In this document: positions 1 to 8,118 of the stretch, piece after piece
Layout: each line of letters starts with the position of its first letter
How positions within the stretch are numbered: position 1 is the first letter of the stretch
Source: an uncultured Planctomycetaceae bacterium
GTDB taxonomy: Bacteria; Planctomycetota; Planctomycetia; Planctomycetales; Planctomycetaceae
Reading direction: 5' to 3'
Length of the DNA stretch: 28,641 nucleotides
Assembly (NCBI GenBank): GCA_903921605.1
Contig: CAIXQV010000579.1
Location: 1 to 28,641, forward strand
The notes under the pieces: model-generated
The model's input: only the letters and a program-made list of their open reading frames with translations
What the model was told of the DNA's origin: nothing
The model's database searches: none
Position numbers and translations under genes: made by a program

Positions 1-1
1 G

Positions 2-97
2 CTCCACCGCCGCAGTCTCATGCGCCGAGCACGCTCCACGAAGAAACGACCTCGACTTCTCGAAGAACTAGAATCCCGCTACAAAGACTCGTCTTAG
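2..97 (+). CDS. C-terminal end of an unidentified protein (cut by window edge)
   Basis: An open frame enters from the left edge and stops with TAG at 95-97. The 31 visible residues are very basic at first (runs of Arg and Lys) and end in a short acidic/polar tail. A GC-rich hairpin and then a bidirectional terminator follow within 60 bases, which fits a real gene end convergent with nrdB. The fragment is too short to assign a family. Basic tails like this occur in small ribosomal or nucleic-acid-binding proteins, but that is only a guess. Confidence 0.4.
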   Translation, partial: LHRRSLMRRARSTKKRPRLLEELESRYKDSS

Positions 98-110
98 CCC
101 GCCAGCGGGC
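97..110. repeat. Short GC-rich hairpin after the partial gene
   Basis: GCCCGC and GCGGGC face each other around a 2-base gap, directly overlapping the stop codon of the partial plus-strand gene. It has no T-run of its own; it may add to the terminator just downstream. Confidence 0.35.
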
Positions 111-115
111 CGTTG

Positions 116-154
116 AAAAAAAAACGCCGCCGAAGTTTCCCGCGGTGGCGTTTT
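116..154. terminator. Bidirectional Rho-independent terminator between the partial gene and nrdB
   Basis: A 10-bp stem (123-132 with 143-152, one G-T pair in the middle) has a 10-base loop. On the minus strand it is followed by nine Ts (A-run 116-124 on the plus strand), and on the plus strand by TTTT and a T-rich stretch. It lies 28 bases beyond the nrdB stop, so it can end the minus-strand nrd transcript and also the plus-strand gene entering from the left. Confidence 0.85.
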
Positions 155-181
155 GTCTTGAATCGATTGATTCGAAAATGA

Positions 182-1246
182 TCAGTCCCAGTTCAGAGAG
201 CCAGCACTCTGGTACTCGGTGACGCGTGTTTCGAAGAAGTTCTTTTCCTTCGACAGGTCAATTGTTTCGCTCATCCAAGGGAAAGGATTTGGTGAGCCAT
301 ACTGAGTTGGCAGACCAATGCGTTCCAGACGGCGGTCAGCAATGTGCTGAACGTAGTCACGGAATGATTCGGCATTCAGGCCCAGCACTCCGCGTGGCAG
401 ACAGCCTTCGGCGTATTCGATTTCCAGTTCCACTGCGGCGCGAATCCGCTGAATCATTTCGTCCTGGAACTGTGCCGTCCAGATGTCCGGATTCTCGGCT
501 TTGATCCCGTTAATCAGGTCAACGCCGAAGTTCATGTGGACGGTTTCGTCACGCAGGATGTACTGGAACTGCTCGCCGATACCCTTCATCAGGTTGCGGC
601 GATGGAATGACAGCACCATGACGAATCCGCTGTAGAAGAAGATCCCTTCCATGATCACGTAGTAGCCGATCAGATTCTTCAGGAACATCTGGCGACCTTC
701 CGGATTATCCGTGGTGAATCCATCGTTCAACACTTCAGCCGTCAGTTCCATTTCAAAAGCGTCTTTCTTCGCAATGGCCGGGATTTCCCGGTACATATTG
801 AAGATTTCGCCTTCGTTCAGCCCAAGGCTTTCCACAACATACAGGAACGTATGGGAATGAACCGCTTCTTCGAAGGCCTGACGAAGCAGATACTGGCGGC
901 ATTCCGCGTTGGTGACGTGCTTGAAGATCGCCAGAACCAGGTTGTTGCCAACCAGAGATTCGGCTGTGGAGAAGAAGCCCAGGTTTCGTTTGATAACAAG
1001 TCGCTCGTCGTCAGTCAGACGATCAGAACGCCAAATTTCCACGTCCTGATTCATTGGAACTTCAGTCGGCATCCAATGATTGGCGCAACCGTTGTTGTAG
1101 TGCTCCCAAGCCCAGTGATATTTAATTGGCATCAGCTGATTAACATCGACCTGAGCATTGTTGATCAGCCGCTTTTCAGTGGCTTTCACGCGGCCCGATG
1201 TTCCGGTCAGCATAGTGGTTTGATCTTCGAAAGTGAGCGTAGACAT
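182..1246 (-). CDS. nrdB: Ribonucleotide reductase small subunit (R2), class Ic type
   Basis: This is the R2 subunit of class I ribonucleoside-diphosphate reductase, which makes and stores the oxidant used by NrdA to produce dNTPs. I chose the ATG at 1246 (354 aa) over the one 12 bases upstream because GAGG lies 6 bases before it. All six metal ligands are visible: E96, E127, H130, E200, E234 and H237. The usual radical tyrosine is F134 (motif [10 protein letters not shown]), and the first ligand is Glu rather than the Asp of the E. coli enzyme. Ligand spacing (31, 3, 4, 66, 34, 3) matches that remembered for the Chlamydia trachomatis class Ic protein, which uses a Mn(IV)/Fe(III) cofactor instead of a tyrosyl radical. 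The C-terminal tail ends SLNWD and would dock onto NrdA. Last gene of the minus-strand block, before a strong terminator. Confidence 0.96.
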   Translation of the reverse strand: MSTLTFEDQTTMLTGTSGRVKATEKRLINNAQVDVNQLMPIKYHWAWEHYNNGCANHWMPTEVPMNQDVEIWRSDRLTDDERLVIKRNLGFFSTAESLVGNNLVLAIFKHVTNAECRQYLLRQAFEEAVHSHTFLYVVESLGLNEGEIFNMYREIPAIAKKDAFEMELTAEVLNDGFTTDNPEGRQMFLKNLIGYYVIMEGIFFYSGFVMVLSFHRRNLMKGIGEQFQYILRDETVHMNFGVDLINGIKAENPDIWTAQFQDEMIQRIRAAVELEIEYAEGCLPRGVLGLNAESFRDYVQHIADRRLERIGLPTQYGSPNPFPWMSETIDLSKEKNFFETRVTEYQSAGSLNWD

Positions 1247-1325
1247 AGGCAACCTCATTCCATGAGTCGGGGAAAACAGAACAACGAATTAGTGGTTTCA
1301 GAACAATTCAGACTGGTTGTTTGAG

Positions 1326-1348
1326 ATTTCAAATTTGAAATTTCAAAT
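1326..1348. repeat. AT-rich palindromic repeat, copy 1
   Basis: It contains the perfect 16-bp palindrome ATTTCAAATTTGAAAT (1326-1341) and overlaps a second one, TTTGAAATTTCAAA (1334-1347). The 19 bases at 1325-1343 are identical to 2678-2696 beyond the other end of the molybdoenzyme gene, in the same orientation. It lies 18-40 bases past the stop of that gene, a terminator-like position, though no T-run follows. Confidence 0.7.
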
Positions 1349-1365
1349 AGCCAATCCCAATGACA

Positions 1366-2574
1366 TCAGTTCAAAAGCTGTTTCGCGGGAACTCGATGCC
1401 ATGCGTTATAAAGGTAGCCCTTGGGGTTCCACGGAACAGACTCGGGCATCGTGTTTCCGAGAGAATCTGTCGCACGCACGCAGACCTCTGTTTCAGGATT
1501 CATAATCGTCAGGGTCGCAGACCAGAGTTGCCAGCAGAACTCACCGGCCTGTTCTCCAAGGGCTGCATTGATCCAGGACTTTCCGCCATCCGGTGAGACT
1601 TCAACTTTGGCAATTGAACAACCTTTGTGACCGGTTGGCAGAGCATATCCTTTTACAGTGACCTTGCCGTCTTTGCTGTCCGCAGAACACAGAGCCGCAT
1701 TCACAGGGTATCTGTAAATCGGAGCAGTTTCATCAATCTCGACCGGAGTTCCCGAATACACCATTTTGTAGACATCAGCAATGAAGTGATTTGGAGAAGG
1801 CTTGTCACTTACGACAATCTTCTGCAACCACTTGACGCTGCGGGCTCCGATGTATCCAGGCACAATCGTTCGCAACGGAAAGCCATGATCCGCCAGCAAA
1901 GGCTGGCCATTCATATGAGTCGCCAGCAGAACGCCCGGCAGTTTCTCATCTTCTTCACGCATTTTGCTCATCGGTACAGAACCACCGAAGGGAAAGGTGG
2001 CTTTTCCATCGACAACCGCATCGGCTCCTTCAAACCAGACATGTTTTGCATCGGAGCTGACCCCCGCGGCCATCAACACATCAGACAGGCGAACTCCGGA
2101 CCACACGGCATTGCCGATCGGGCCTTCCTGCCACTGGACGCCTTTCATTTCCTTGATCTTGATGAACTCATACCGCCGAATCCCGGCACAACTGACGGTA
2201 CAGGTCACGCTGGATTTGGGAAACTTCTCCAGCAGCTCCGGAATCGAAAAGGTCATGGGCTTGTCGACCAGACCTTCAATCGACACCTTAAACTCATCGG
2301 CCACGACGGTCGGATTTGCTCCGTGGCTGCGAATGTAGAACTGCGGCGTGGGAGTAATCCAGTCTTTAACCAGTTCTTCGAGTCGCGGCTCGCCATTCCG
2401 AGGTGCTCGAGTGCGATAAATCAGGTCGGCTTTCGCAGGATCAACCGGAGCTTCATCCCATGCGGCAGTCGCCGTTCGCGATGCCACCGACCACGGCAAA
2501 AAAGAAGCCGCTGCTGTGCCAGCTAACGCTGAAACAGAACGGCTCATAAAATGTCGTCGATTGAGGTGGTTCAA
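1366..2574 (-). CDS. Sulfite-oxidase-family molybdopterin oxidoreductase, Tat-exported
   Basis: Likely a periplasmic molybdenum enzyme that oxidises sulfite or a related substrate. Reading from TTG at 2574 gives 402 aa with GGAG 8 bases upstream and a Tat signal at once (NRRHFM, then a hydrophobic stretch to about residue 30). An in-frame ATG at 2685 would put 37 unrelated residues before the Tat motif, so I prefer TTG. The Mo-cofactor domain carries Cys129 in SCAGIRR, the position of the molybdenum-ligating Cys of sulfite oxidases (usually CAGNRR). The last 110 or so residues look like the immunoglobulin-like dimerisation domain. No heme-binding CxxCH is present, so electrons must leave via a separate acceptor. 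It sits between nrdA and nrdB on the same strand, flanked by matching palindromes. Substrate not determined; SorA/SoxC/YedY-like relatives are possible. Confidence 0.88.
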   Translation of the reverse strand: MNHLNRRHFMSRSVSALAGTAAASFLPWSVASRTATAAWDEAPVDPAKADLIYRTRAPRNGEPRLEELVKDWITPTPQFYIRSHGANPTVVADEFKVSIEGLVDKPMTFSIPELLEKFPKSSVTCTVSCAGIRRYEFIKIKEMKGVQWQEGPIGNAVWSGVRLSDVLMAAGVSSDAKHVWFEGADAVVDGKATFPFGGSVPMSKMREEDEKLPGVLLATHMNGQPLLADHGFPLRTIVPGYIGARSVKWLQKIVVSDKPSPNHFIADVYKMVYSGTPVEIDETAPIYRYPVNAALCSADSKDGKVTVKGYALPTGHKGCSIAKVEVSPDGGKSWINAALGEQAGEFCWQLWSATLTIMNPETEVCVRATDSLGNTMPESVPWNPKGYLYNAWHRVPAKQLLN

Positions 2575-2675
2575 AACAAGGGCTCCGTCATAAACAGTAT
2601 GAACCAAGGCGAGGCAAAACGAGGCCGCAATGTTCCAACGATCATTGCGGCCTGGTGATTGGCCGTTTTCAACCG

Positions 2676-2705
2676 GGGATTTCAAATTTGAAATTTGAAA
2701 TTCCC
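2676..2705. repeat. AT-rich palindromic repeat, copy 2 (hairpin)
   Basis: Just after the nrdA stop, GGGATTTCAAAT (2676-2687) can pair with ATTTGAAATTCCC (2693-2705, one bulged T) around a 5-base loop. It shares 19 identical bases with 1325-1343. Its place directly behind nrdA suggests a 3'-end hairpin, for processing, mRNA stability or weak termination. It could equally be a small dispersed palindromic element. Confidence 0.7.
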
Positions 2706-2712
2706 GCAGGGC

Positions 2713-5604
2713 CTACTGACACGCTTCGCAGTCAGGATCCGTAATACTGCAGGCCTTGTACTGAGAAACCTCAGTCACTGGCACAACATGTGGAGCCGGG
2801 ATATCCGTGCGGCCCTGTTCTGGCGACCGATCCTCATCCATACGGGCCATCTGGATGTCGCTGGAAGCACTGCGACTCTTAACCCAGCGTGGCTGCACAC
2901 CAAACTTGTTGATGTCGACTGTTGATTTTTCAATCTGAGTCGCAGCCAGGGTGCGTAAATAGTAGGTCGTCTTGAGACCTTTTCGCCATGCCAGCATGTA
3001 CATCTCATGCAGCTTCTTGCCGCTTGGTTCGCACATATACAGGTTCAGCGATTGGCCCATGTCGATCCATTTCTGGCGACGAGCTGCACATTCGATCAAC
3101 CACTTTGGTTCTACTTCGAACGCTGTGAGGTAGCGAGCCTTGATGTCTCCGGGAATTCGACCAATGTGGGTCAGAGTCCCGTCGTAGTACTTCAAGGTTT
3201 CCAGCATATCTGCATCCCACAGACCACGCTGCTTCAGCTCTGTGACGAGCGAATTGTTCAGATGAGTAAACTCACCGGACAAATTGCTTTTCACGAACAA
3301 ATGCTTGTACATCGGTTCGATCGACTGAGCGACCCCGATGATCGTGGAGATTGTCGCGGTAGGAGCAATCGCCATGCAATTACTGTTACGCATGCCATGA
3401 GTCGCTACAGCCGCTCGCACAACAGACCAATCCATCCGAGCAGATCGATCTACGTCAATCCGACAACCACGCTGCTCTTCCAGCAGGTCCATCGTGTCGA
3501 TCGGCAACATTCCGCGATCCCACTTGGAACCAGCGTAAGTTCCGTAAACGCCTCGCTCAGCCGCCAGTTCTGTCGATGCTTTAATCGCAAAGTAAGAAAT
3601 GGCTTCCATGCTGTAGTCGGCAAAGTCGACTGCGGCTGTGCTGGCGTAGCTGATATTCAGAGCGGCCAAAGCGTCCTGGAAACCCATCAGCCCGAGACCA
3701 ACCGGGCGATGACGCTGATTGGCATTCTTGGCTTCATCCGTAGGATAGAAGTTGATGTCAATCACGTTGTCCAGCATTCGCATGGCCGTGCGAATCGTCT
3801 CTTCCAGCATTGGCAGGTCAAACTGGCCGTCCACAATGTGAGCGAGCAGATTGATCGAGCCCAGATTGCAAACCGCAGTTTCGGTTGCGGATGTGTTGAG
3901 CAGAATCTCGGTGCAGAGATTACTACTGTGAACGACACCCACATGATCCTGTGGCGAGCGGATATTCGATGGATCCTTCCACGTGATCCATGGATGACCG
4001 GTTTCGAACAAGCGAGTCAACATCTTACGCCAGAGTTCCAAAGCTGGCAGCTTCTTGGCCATCCGGATTTCGCCGGCTTCCGCCATCTTTTCGTACTCGA
4101 CATAACGAGTCTCGAAAGCCTTGCCGACCAGATCATGGAGATCAGGCACTTCGTTCGGGCTGAACAGAGTCCATTCGCCCTCTTCTTCGACTCGCTTCAT
4201 GAACAGGTCTGGAATCCAGTTGGCCGTGTGCATGTCGTGAGTACGACGACGATCGTCGCCCGTATTCTTACGGAGATCAAGGAATTCCTCGATGTCCATG
4301 TGCCACGTTTCAAGGTACGAACAAACAGCTCCCTTGCGTTTTCCGCCCTGATTGACCGCGACGGCCGTGTCGTTCACAACCTTCAGGAACGGAATCACAC
4401 CCTGGCTACGACCGTTTGTGCCTTTGATGTGAGAATTCGTCGCACGAATACTGGTCCAGTCGTTGCCAAGACCGCCCGCCCACTTGCTGAGCTTTGCGTT
4501 ATCAGAAACACACTTGAAGATGTGTTCCAGATCGTCTTTCACAGTTGACAGGTAGCATGAACTGAGCTGCGGATGATTGGTCGCGGAGTTGAATAGCGTC
4601 GGCGTTGCGGACGTAAACCGCATCGAAGACAGCATATTGTAAAACTCAATCGCACGTTCTTCCGGATTTGGCTCATTCATAGCCAGCCCCATCGCAACAC
4701 GCATCCAGAAGTACTGAGGCGTCTCGATGCGTCGACCTTCAATGTGCAACAAATAGCGGTCATACACCGCCTGGAGACCCGGATACTTGAACAAACCGTC
4801 CCGATCCGGCTGCAAAGCTCCGGCAATGCGAGTCAGGTTGAGATTACGAAGATCCGGAGTCAATCGGTCTTCATTGATTCCGTCGATGACGTAATGCTCA
4901 AACTGGTTGCGATAAAGTTTCGCGTATTCGGCTGGATTATGCGGCGAGCTTCCCAGAGCTTCGTTGCTGATCACCATTCGCAGAAGGCGAGCGGCGACAG
5001 TATCGAAAGCTGGGTCGGTTTCGATGCGGCAGCGAGCCGCCAGGATCATCGCCCGGTAGATTTCGCCAACGGAAATGCCATCAAACGCGGACTTGATGAC
5101 TTCCTGAGTCAACTCTTCCGCATCACATTCCGCCAGGCCGGCGCAGGCCAGTTCCATACGGCGACGGATACGATTCACATCGAAGGGAACTCGCACGCCG
5201 TCTTCGAGCTTAACAAACATGCGAGGCGGCGCGACAGCGTCGGCGCCTTCGACTGCATCAAGCTGCTGCAGAGCACGGATTTTTGCGTGTTCGGCACGAT
5301 AAACAATATAGCGTCGAGCAACACGGTAATGCCCGCGTTTCATCAACTGCATTTCGACGAAGTCCTGGATCTGCTCAACCCCAACTCCGCGGTCCGTGGC
5401 CGCATCGCTGCTGGCGTCACTCACGATCTGCTCGGTGATCGAAACCACCTCTTTCTCAATGTCGCGGTCGATCGGCTGATTCTCAGCCAGATTCAATTCT
5501 GCGCGGAACGCATTGAGGATCGCCTTATTGATCAAACGAGACTCAAACGGAACCGTTCGGCCATCTCGCTTACGGATAATCCATTCTGACACTGCTCGAA
5601 TCAT
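2713..5604 (-). CDS. nrdA: Ribonucleotide reductase large subunit (R1), two ATP-cone regions
   Basis: Catalytic subunit of class I ribonucleoside-diphosphate reductase, 963 aa, longer than the roughly 760 aa of E. coli NrdA because of extra N-terminal sequence. A full ATP-cone spans about residues 7-105 ([11 protein letters not shown] to [13 protein letters not shown]). A second, more diverged cone-like region spans about 128-215. Catalytic residues are in place: C350 (SSCYLS), N562, C564 and E566 (NLCTE), partner C579, the tyrosine pair Y881/Y882 (TTYYLRT) for long-range radical transfer, and a C-terminal CEAC (959-962) that shuttles reducing equivalents. The ATG at 5604 has GGGGAG 9 bases upstream. 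First gene of the block; nrdB follows after the intervening molybdoenzyme gene. The N-terminal extension is also a feature of chlamydial R1, consistent with class Ic. Confidence 0.97.
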   Translation of the reverse strand: MIRAVSEWIIRKRDGRTVPFESRLINKAILNAFRAELNLAENQPIDRDIEKEVVSITEQIVSDASSDAATDRGVGVEQIQDFVEMQLMKRGHYRVARRYIVYRAEHAKIRALQQLDAVEGADAVAPPRMFVKLEDGVRVPFDVNRIRRRMELACAGLAECDAEELTQEVIKSAFDGISVGEIYRAMILAARCRIETDPAFDTVAARLLRMVISNEALGSSPHNPAEYAKLYRNQFEHYVIDGINEDRLTPDLRNLNLTRIAGALQPDRDGLFKYPGLQAVYDRYLLHIEGRRIETPQYFWMRVAMGLAMNEPNPEERAIEFYNMLSSMRFTSATPTLFNSATNHPQLSSCYLSTVKDDLEHIFKCVSDNAKLSKWAGGLGNDWTSIRATNSHIKGTNGRSQGVIPFLKVVNDTAVAVNQGGKRKGAVCSYLETWHMDIEEFLDLRKNTGDDRRRTHDMHTANWIPDLFMKRVEEEGEWTLFSPNEVPDLHDLVGKAFETRYVEYEKMAEAGEIRMAKKLPALELWRKMLTRLFETGHPWITWKDPSNIRSPQDHVGVVHSSNLCTEILLNTSATETAVCNLGSINLLAHIVDGQFDLPMLEETIRTAMRMLDNVIDINFYPTDEAKNANQRHRPVGLGLMGFQDALAALNISYASTAAVDFADYSMEAISYFAIKASTELAAERGVYGTYAGSKWDRGMLPIDTMDLLEEQRGCRIDVDRSARMDWSVVRAAVATHGMRNSNCMAIAPTATISTIIGVAQSIEPMYKHLFVKSNLSGEFTHLNNSLVTELKQRGLWDADMLETLKYYDGTLTHIGRIPGDIKARYLTAFEVEPKWLIECAARRQKWIDMGQSLNLYMCEPSGKKLHEMYMLAWRKGLKTTYYLRTLAATQIEKSTVDINKFGVQPRWVKSRSASSDIQMARMDEDRSPEQGRTDIPAPHVVPVTEVSQYKACSITDPDCEACQ

Positions 5605-5638
5605 TCGACGCTACTCCCCTTCTTTCTTCTTCCGGGTG

Positions 5639-5659
5639 AAAACTGCGCGTCTTGCGCAG
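5639..5659 (-). promoter_or_regulatory. Terminator-like hairpin in the nrdA leader
   Basis: Reading toward nrdA, CTGCGC (5659-5654) pairs with GCGCAG (5648-5643) around a 5-base loop, and TTTT follows (5642-5639). It ends 34 bases before the nrdA ATG. The stem is short and the T-run is only four, so it may be a weak terminator, an attenuator or merely a structure near the ribosome-binding site. Confidence 0.35.
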
Positions 5660-5789
5660 AGACTCCGTCACGTTGGAAACAAACAAATCTCTATTTCACG
5701 TTCGATTAACACCAGACCAGAACAATCAACGAATTTCGCAGCAAAATCCAGACGCGCAGCAACGACCGCTAGTGACTTTCGGGGGCACC

Positions 5790-5870
5790 TCAATCAGGGC
5801 AATCAGATTGAGGGAAAACGCAAGCGACGGGAACTGCAGAAAGGGTTTGACACGACATATTCGTCATCAT
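5790..5870 (-). CDS. Possible 26-aa upstream ORF in the nrdA leader
   Basis: An ATG at 5870 (a second directly behind it) has a perfect AGGAGG (5882-5877) 6 bases upstream, a stronger ribosome-binding site than most in this window. The 26-aa product contains three cysteines in its second two thirds and resembles nothing I know. It falls inside the inferred nrdA mRNA leader, 185 bases before the nrdA start, so it could act as a leader peptide. It may also be chance: no comparative evidence is available here. Confidence 0.3.
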   Translation of the reverse strand: MMTNMSCQTLSAVPVACVFPQSDCPD

Positions 5871-5964
5871 CGTCGACCTCCTGTCGAAGGGGGGCATCCT
5901 TACCGGACGAGCAGCAGGATATTCGGCTGCATCGAACTGTCAATCGACCAGCTTCGGGGTCACT

Positions 5965-5989
5965 CAAACCGTTTTCAGATAACGGTTTG
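5965..5989. repeat. Perfect 9-bp inverted repeat in the nrdA leader
   Basis: CAAACCGTT (5965-5973) and AACGGTTTG (5981-5989) face each other across 7 bases. In the nrdA transcript this makes a stable hairpin about 45 bases after the inferred start site. No T-run follows on either strand. Possible 5'-end mRNA structure; function unknown. Confidence 0.55.
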
Positions 5990-6036
5990 CGACCACCAGG
6001 GCCACCACAGCAGCCAAGCCGACAAATCGACAACCA

Positions 6037-6083
6037 CCGCAATATAGTGGGGCCAATGAATCTGTCAACACAAAATGTTGTAT
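6037..6083 (-). promoter_or_regulatory. nrdA promoter with two NrdR-box-like operators
   Basis: On the minus strand TTGACA (6068-6063), a 16-base spacer and TATATT (6046-6041) form a near-consensus sigma-70 promoter aimed at nrdA. Two 16-bp sites resemble the NrdR box (acaCwAtATaTwGtgt). Site 6068-6083 matches 13 of 16 positions and abuts the -35. Site 6037-6052 matches 11 of 16 and covers the -10. They begin 31 bases apart, the roughly three-turn spacing typical of tandem NrdR boxes. NrdR is the ATP/dATP-sensing repressor of ribonucleotide reductase genes; its gene is not in this window. The match count is mine by eye. Confidence 0.65.
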
Positions 6084-6361
6084 GCAATTGAGATCGGCTC
6101 CCAATGGCATTTTGACTCGACAATTTTAAAAAAATGTTAAAAACGTCGAGCGTGAACTTGGCGAATTTGTGCCGAACAGGGCCTCAAAAATCGGAGAATA
6201 ATTTTGGACTCCGCGGCTCAATATTTTGCTTTTCGAGCAGAATTGTTTCCGGAAACCGTCCGTCTCAGCAACCTAACCTGCGAAAGTTCCCAGCAACCCA
6301 TTTTGAAGGAGCGGTTTCTATGATCCAGTTGGCTTTTTCAAAACAGGCTTGGTGAAGGATC

Positions 6362-6385
6362 CCGAGTTCTCAAGAACTCGGCTAC
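6362..6385. repeat. Short palindrome with GTAGCC-type end
   Basis: CCGAGTTCT (6362-6370) and AGAACTCGG (6373-6381) make a 9-bp stem with a 2-base gap, followed by CTAC. Read on the minus strand the element begins GTAGCCGAG. Its GTAGC end recalls the palindromes at 14987 and 15131. It lies in the 450-base gap before the ECF sigma gene and looks like a small dispersed palindromic repeat rather than a terminator, as no T-run follows. Confidence 0.5.
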
Positions 6386-6536
6386 CAACAAAAACCTGTG
6401 TGGAGAAGTTGCTTCTAAGTGAGACACCCCCGTGTCCTCTGAAGGCTCCCGGGCCTCCACGAGAAAACCGGTTGCCTCACTTGGCATCCACTCACCGCAC
6501 AATTTGACTCTTGAACGCTCTCGTGACAATGTCCGG

Positions 6537-7076
6537 ATGATCATTGTGACCACCGCAAGTCCTCAGGCCGTCTATCTTGAACATGAAAGCTGGCTGCGCA
6601 CCGTCGTGCGCAGTCGCTTGCATGAGCCGGATGCGGTTGAGGATGTGATGCAGAACATTGCCCTGGCGATCGTGAAGCACAGTGAGATACTGAACCAGGT
6701 CAATCGCATTCCCGCCTGGCTGTATCAGATCGCAGTTCGTCAGGTTCTGATGTACCGCAGATCATCGGGGCGGCGAAGAAAAATGTACGATCGTGTGGCA
6801 GCAGATCCAGCCGCCAGAAGTGAGCCGCCCGTGTCGCCACTTGATGGCCTTTTAGCATCGGAAACTCAGGAAAACCTACAAAAGGCACTCGGCGAACTTC
6901 CGGAGATAGAGCGACAAATTCTGATGCTGAAGTATGCGGAGGGCTGGAGCTACAAAGAGCTGGCAAGCCACCTGGGCGTGCAGGAAGACACCATTGAGTA
7001 CCGACTTTTGCGAGCCCGAAAGAACCTCCGCCGGCTGCTCGTAAGGTTTGACGATGAAGGACGTGGAACATGTTGA
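6537..7076 (+). CDS. ECF-type RNA polymerase sigma factor
   Basis: A 179-aa extracytoplasmic-function sigma-70 factor that redirects RNA polymerase to a small regulon. Region 2 lies at about residues 16-60 (WLRTVVRSRLHEPDAVEDV, then AWLYQIAVRQVL near the end). Region 4 lies at about 115-170 (LGELPEIERQILMLKY, then the helix-turn-helix SYKELASHLGV and YRLLRARKNLRRL). Regions 1 and 3 are absent, as expected for ECF factors. The frame stays open upstream to 6432, but the first 35 residues of that longer form show no family similarity, so I start at the ATG at 6537; a GTG three codons on is an alternative. Its TGA overlaps the ATG of the next gene (TGATG), implying translational coupling to the likely anti-sigma partner. 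Confidence 0.88.
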   Translation: MIIVTTASPQAVYLEHESWLRTVVRSRLHEPDAVEDVMQNIALAIVKHSEILNQVNRIPAWLYQIAVRQVLMYRRSSGRRRKMYDRVAADPAARSEPPVSPLDGLLASETQENLQKALGELPEIERQILMLKYAEGWSYKELASHLGVQEDTIEYRLLRARKNLRRLLVRFDDEGRGTC

Positions 7077-7798
7077 TGCGGGAAAGTGACGAGCTGAATA
7101 TTCAAAAGTGTGTCGATAATGAGCTGTCCGCAAAGGAGACTTCCGAGCTGCTGCGTCGGCTGGATTGCATTACCGACGGCTGGAAAACACTGGCTTGCGG
7201 TTTGTTGGAAGACCGTCGAATCCATTCCATCCTGACCCGAGGGCAGAACGCGGCGACGTCGCTGGCCTGGTCCCAACCTATGCCTGCCCGGGTTTCATAT
7301 GAACAGCCAGCACGGGCAGAGCACTCTCCAGTCACAAACGAGGGCGATATGCCCTTACTCCGAAAAGACGAAATCGAACCACGAGTGATCAAGCTGCATG
7401 ACGTGGTGAGGCGTTGGTGGTCGCACCCCGTGACTTCTCTGACACTGTGTGCAGCGATCGCATTCGTCAGCGGGGTGCTGATTCCGGATTTCCGTAGTAC
7501 AAAGTCAGCAGGCAACAATTCACTTTCTCAATCGAACTCGTCGGTTCGATCCCCGCTTTATCCCGCGGTGGCAAACGGGGAACCACAGTATCGCGTTGAG
7601 CTTCAGCCGGGGGGACGTTCCGTAGAGATCCCGGTTGTGACAGATCTGAGCAAACTTTATGAACTGGACCGGCGTCATCCGATCTTTCGGGGCTCAAAAG
7701 GTAAGTCTGAGAACGTGCAATGGATGGTTTTGCCAGTCGAAGGCAACAAGTCGATGCTGATTCCCGTTTCTGAAGACTCATCGTCAGACATGCAGTAG
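7076..7798 (+). CDS. Single-TM protein, probable anti-sigma partner of the ECF factor
   Basis: A 240-aa protein with a cytoplasmic N-terminal part, one membrane helix at about residues 117-137 (LTLCAAIAFVSGVLI) and a polar outer part. The N-terminus (CVDNELSAKETSELLRRLD, then a Trp-containing segment) resembles planctomycete anti-sigma-type proteins that lack the zinc-binding HxxxCxxC motif. Start chosen at 7076, where ATG overlaps the sigma stop; an ATG at 7070 would add two residues. The gene order, sigma then one-TM partner, is the main reason for the call. It probably holds the sigma factor inactive at the membrane until an envelope signal arrives. The outer part has no domain I recognise. 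Confidence 0.6.
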   Translation: MRESDELNIQKCVDNELSAKETSELLRRLDCITDGWKTLACGLLEDRRIHSILTRGQNAATSLAWSQPMPARVSYEQPARAEHSPVTNEGDMPLLRKDEIEPRVIKLHDVVRRWWSHPVTSLTLCAAIAFVSGVLIPDFRSTKSAGNNSLSQSNSSVRSPLYPAVANGEPQYRVELQPGGRSVEIPVVTDLSKLYELDRRHPIFRGSKGKSENVQWMVLPVEGNKSMLIPVSEDSSSDMQ

Positions 7799-8118
7799 TG
7801 CAACTGCCTGCAGAAGCCACTGACCAAACCGTCGGGATTTCGCCACGTCCTGTCTGCCGGAGATCAGCAGGGCGAAAACGAAGGGAATTATCATAACCCG
7901 ACGCGTCAGCGAGGGATCTACGGAGACATTAGTAGAACGCGACAGCTCAATCCCTCATTGACGTTTCGGCTTGTGATTTCAAGGCATAGAAGCATCCGGA
8001 AGTTGATTTGCGGCTGTTCCTTAACCGACGCGGGCCTTCACAAAATGAAGTGCTCGAACCTCACAACTGATCGTCAATATTTCTTTCCAGTATTTCCTTA
8101 AGGCTGATGGAGCATCTT
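7799..8118. other. Intergenic gap between the anti-sigma-like gene and the PDZ gene
   Basis: A 320-base stretch with no convincing ORF on either strand and no terminator hairpin with a T-run. No promoter stands out by eye. Whether the PDZ gene is read through from the sigma gene or has its own ECF-type promoter cannot be decided from the sequence alone. Confidence 0.5.

Noticed and set aside
1326..2705. The molybdoenzyme gene as a transposon bounded by its palindromes
   Set aside because: The flanking repeats are in the same orientation, very short, each placed after a stop codon, and no transposase or target duplication is present.
3007..4548. A 513-codon plus-strand frame antisense to nrdA
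   Set aside because: The minus-strand R1 protein is unmistakable; the antisense frame has no domain and reflects codon bias.
5605..6035. Cobalamin riboswitch in the nrdA leader
   Set aside because: No B12-box-like sequence was found on the minus strand, and the enzyme is class I, which does not use B12.
5990..6120. A short minus-strand frame encoding a small hydrophobic peptide (FVGLAAVVALVVANRYL) over the nrdA promoter
   Set aside because: Its possible starts lie at or upstream of the -35/-10 pair, so it would not be translated from the inferred nrdA mRNA, and it has no ribosome-binding site.
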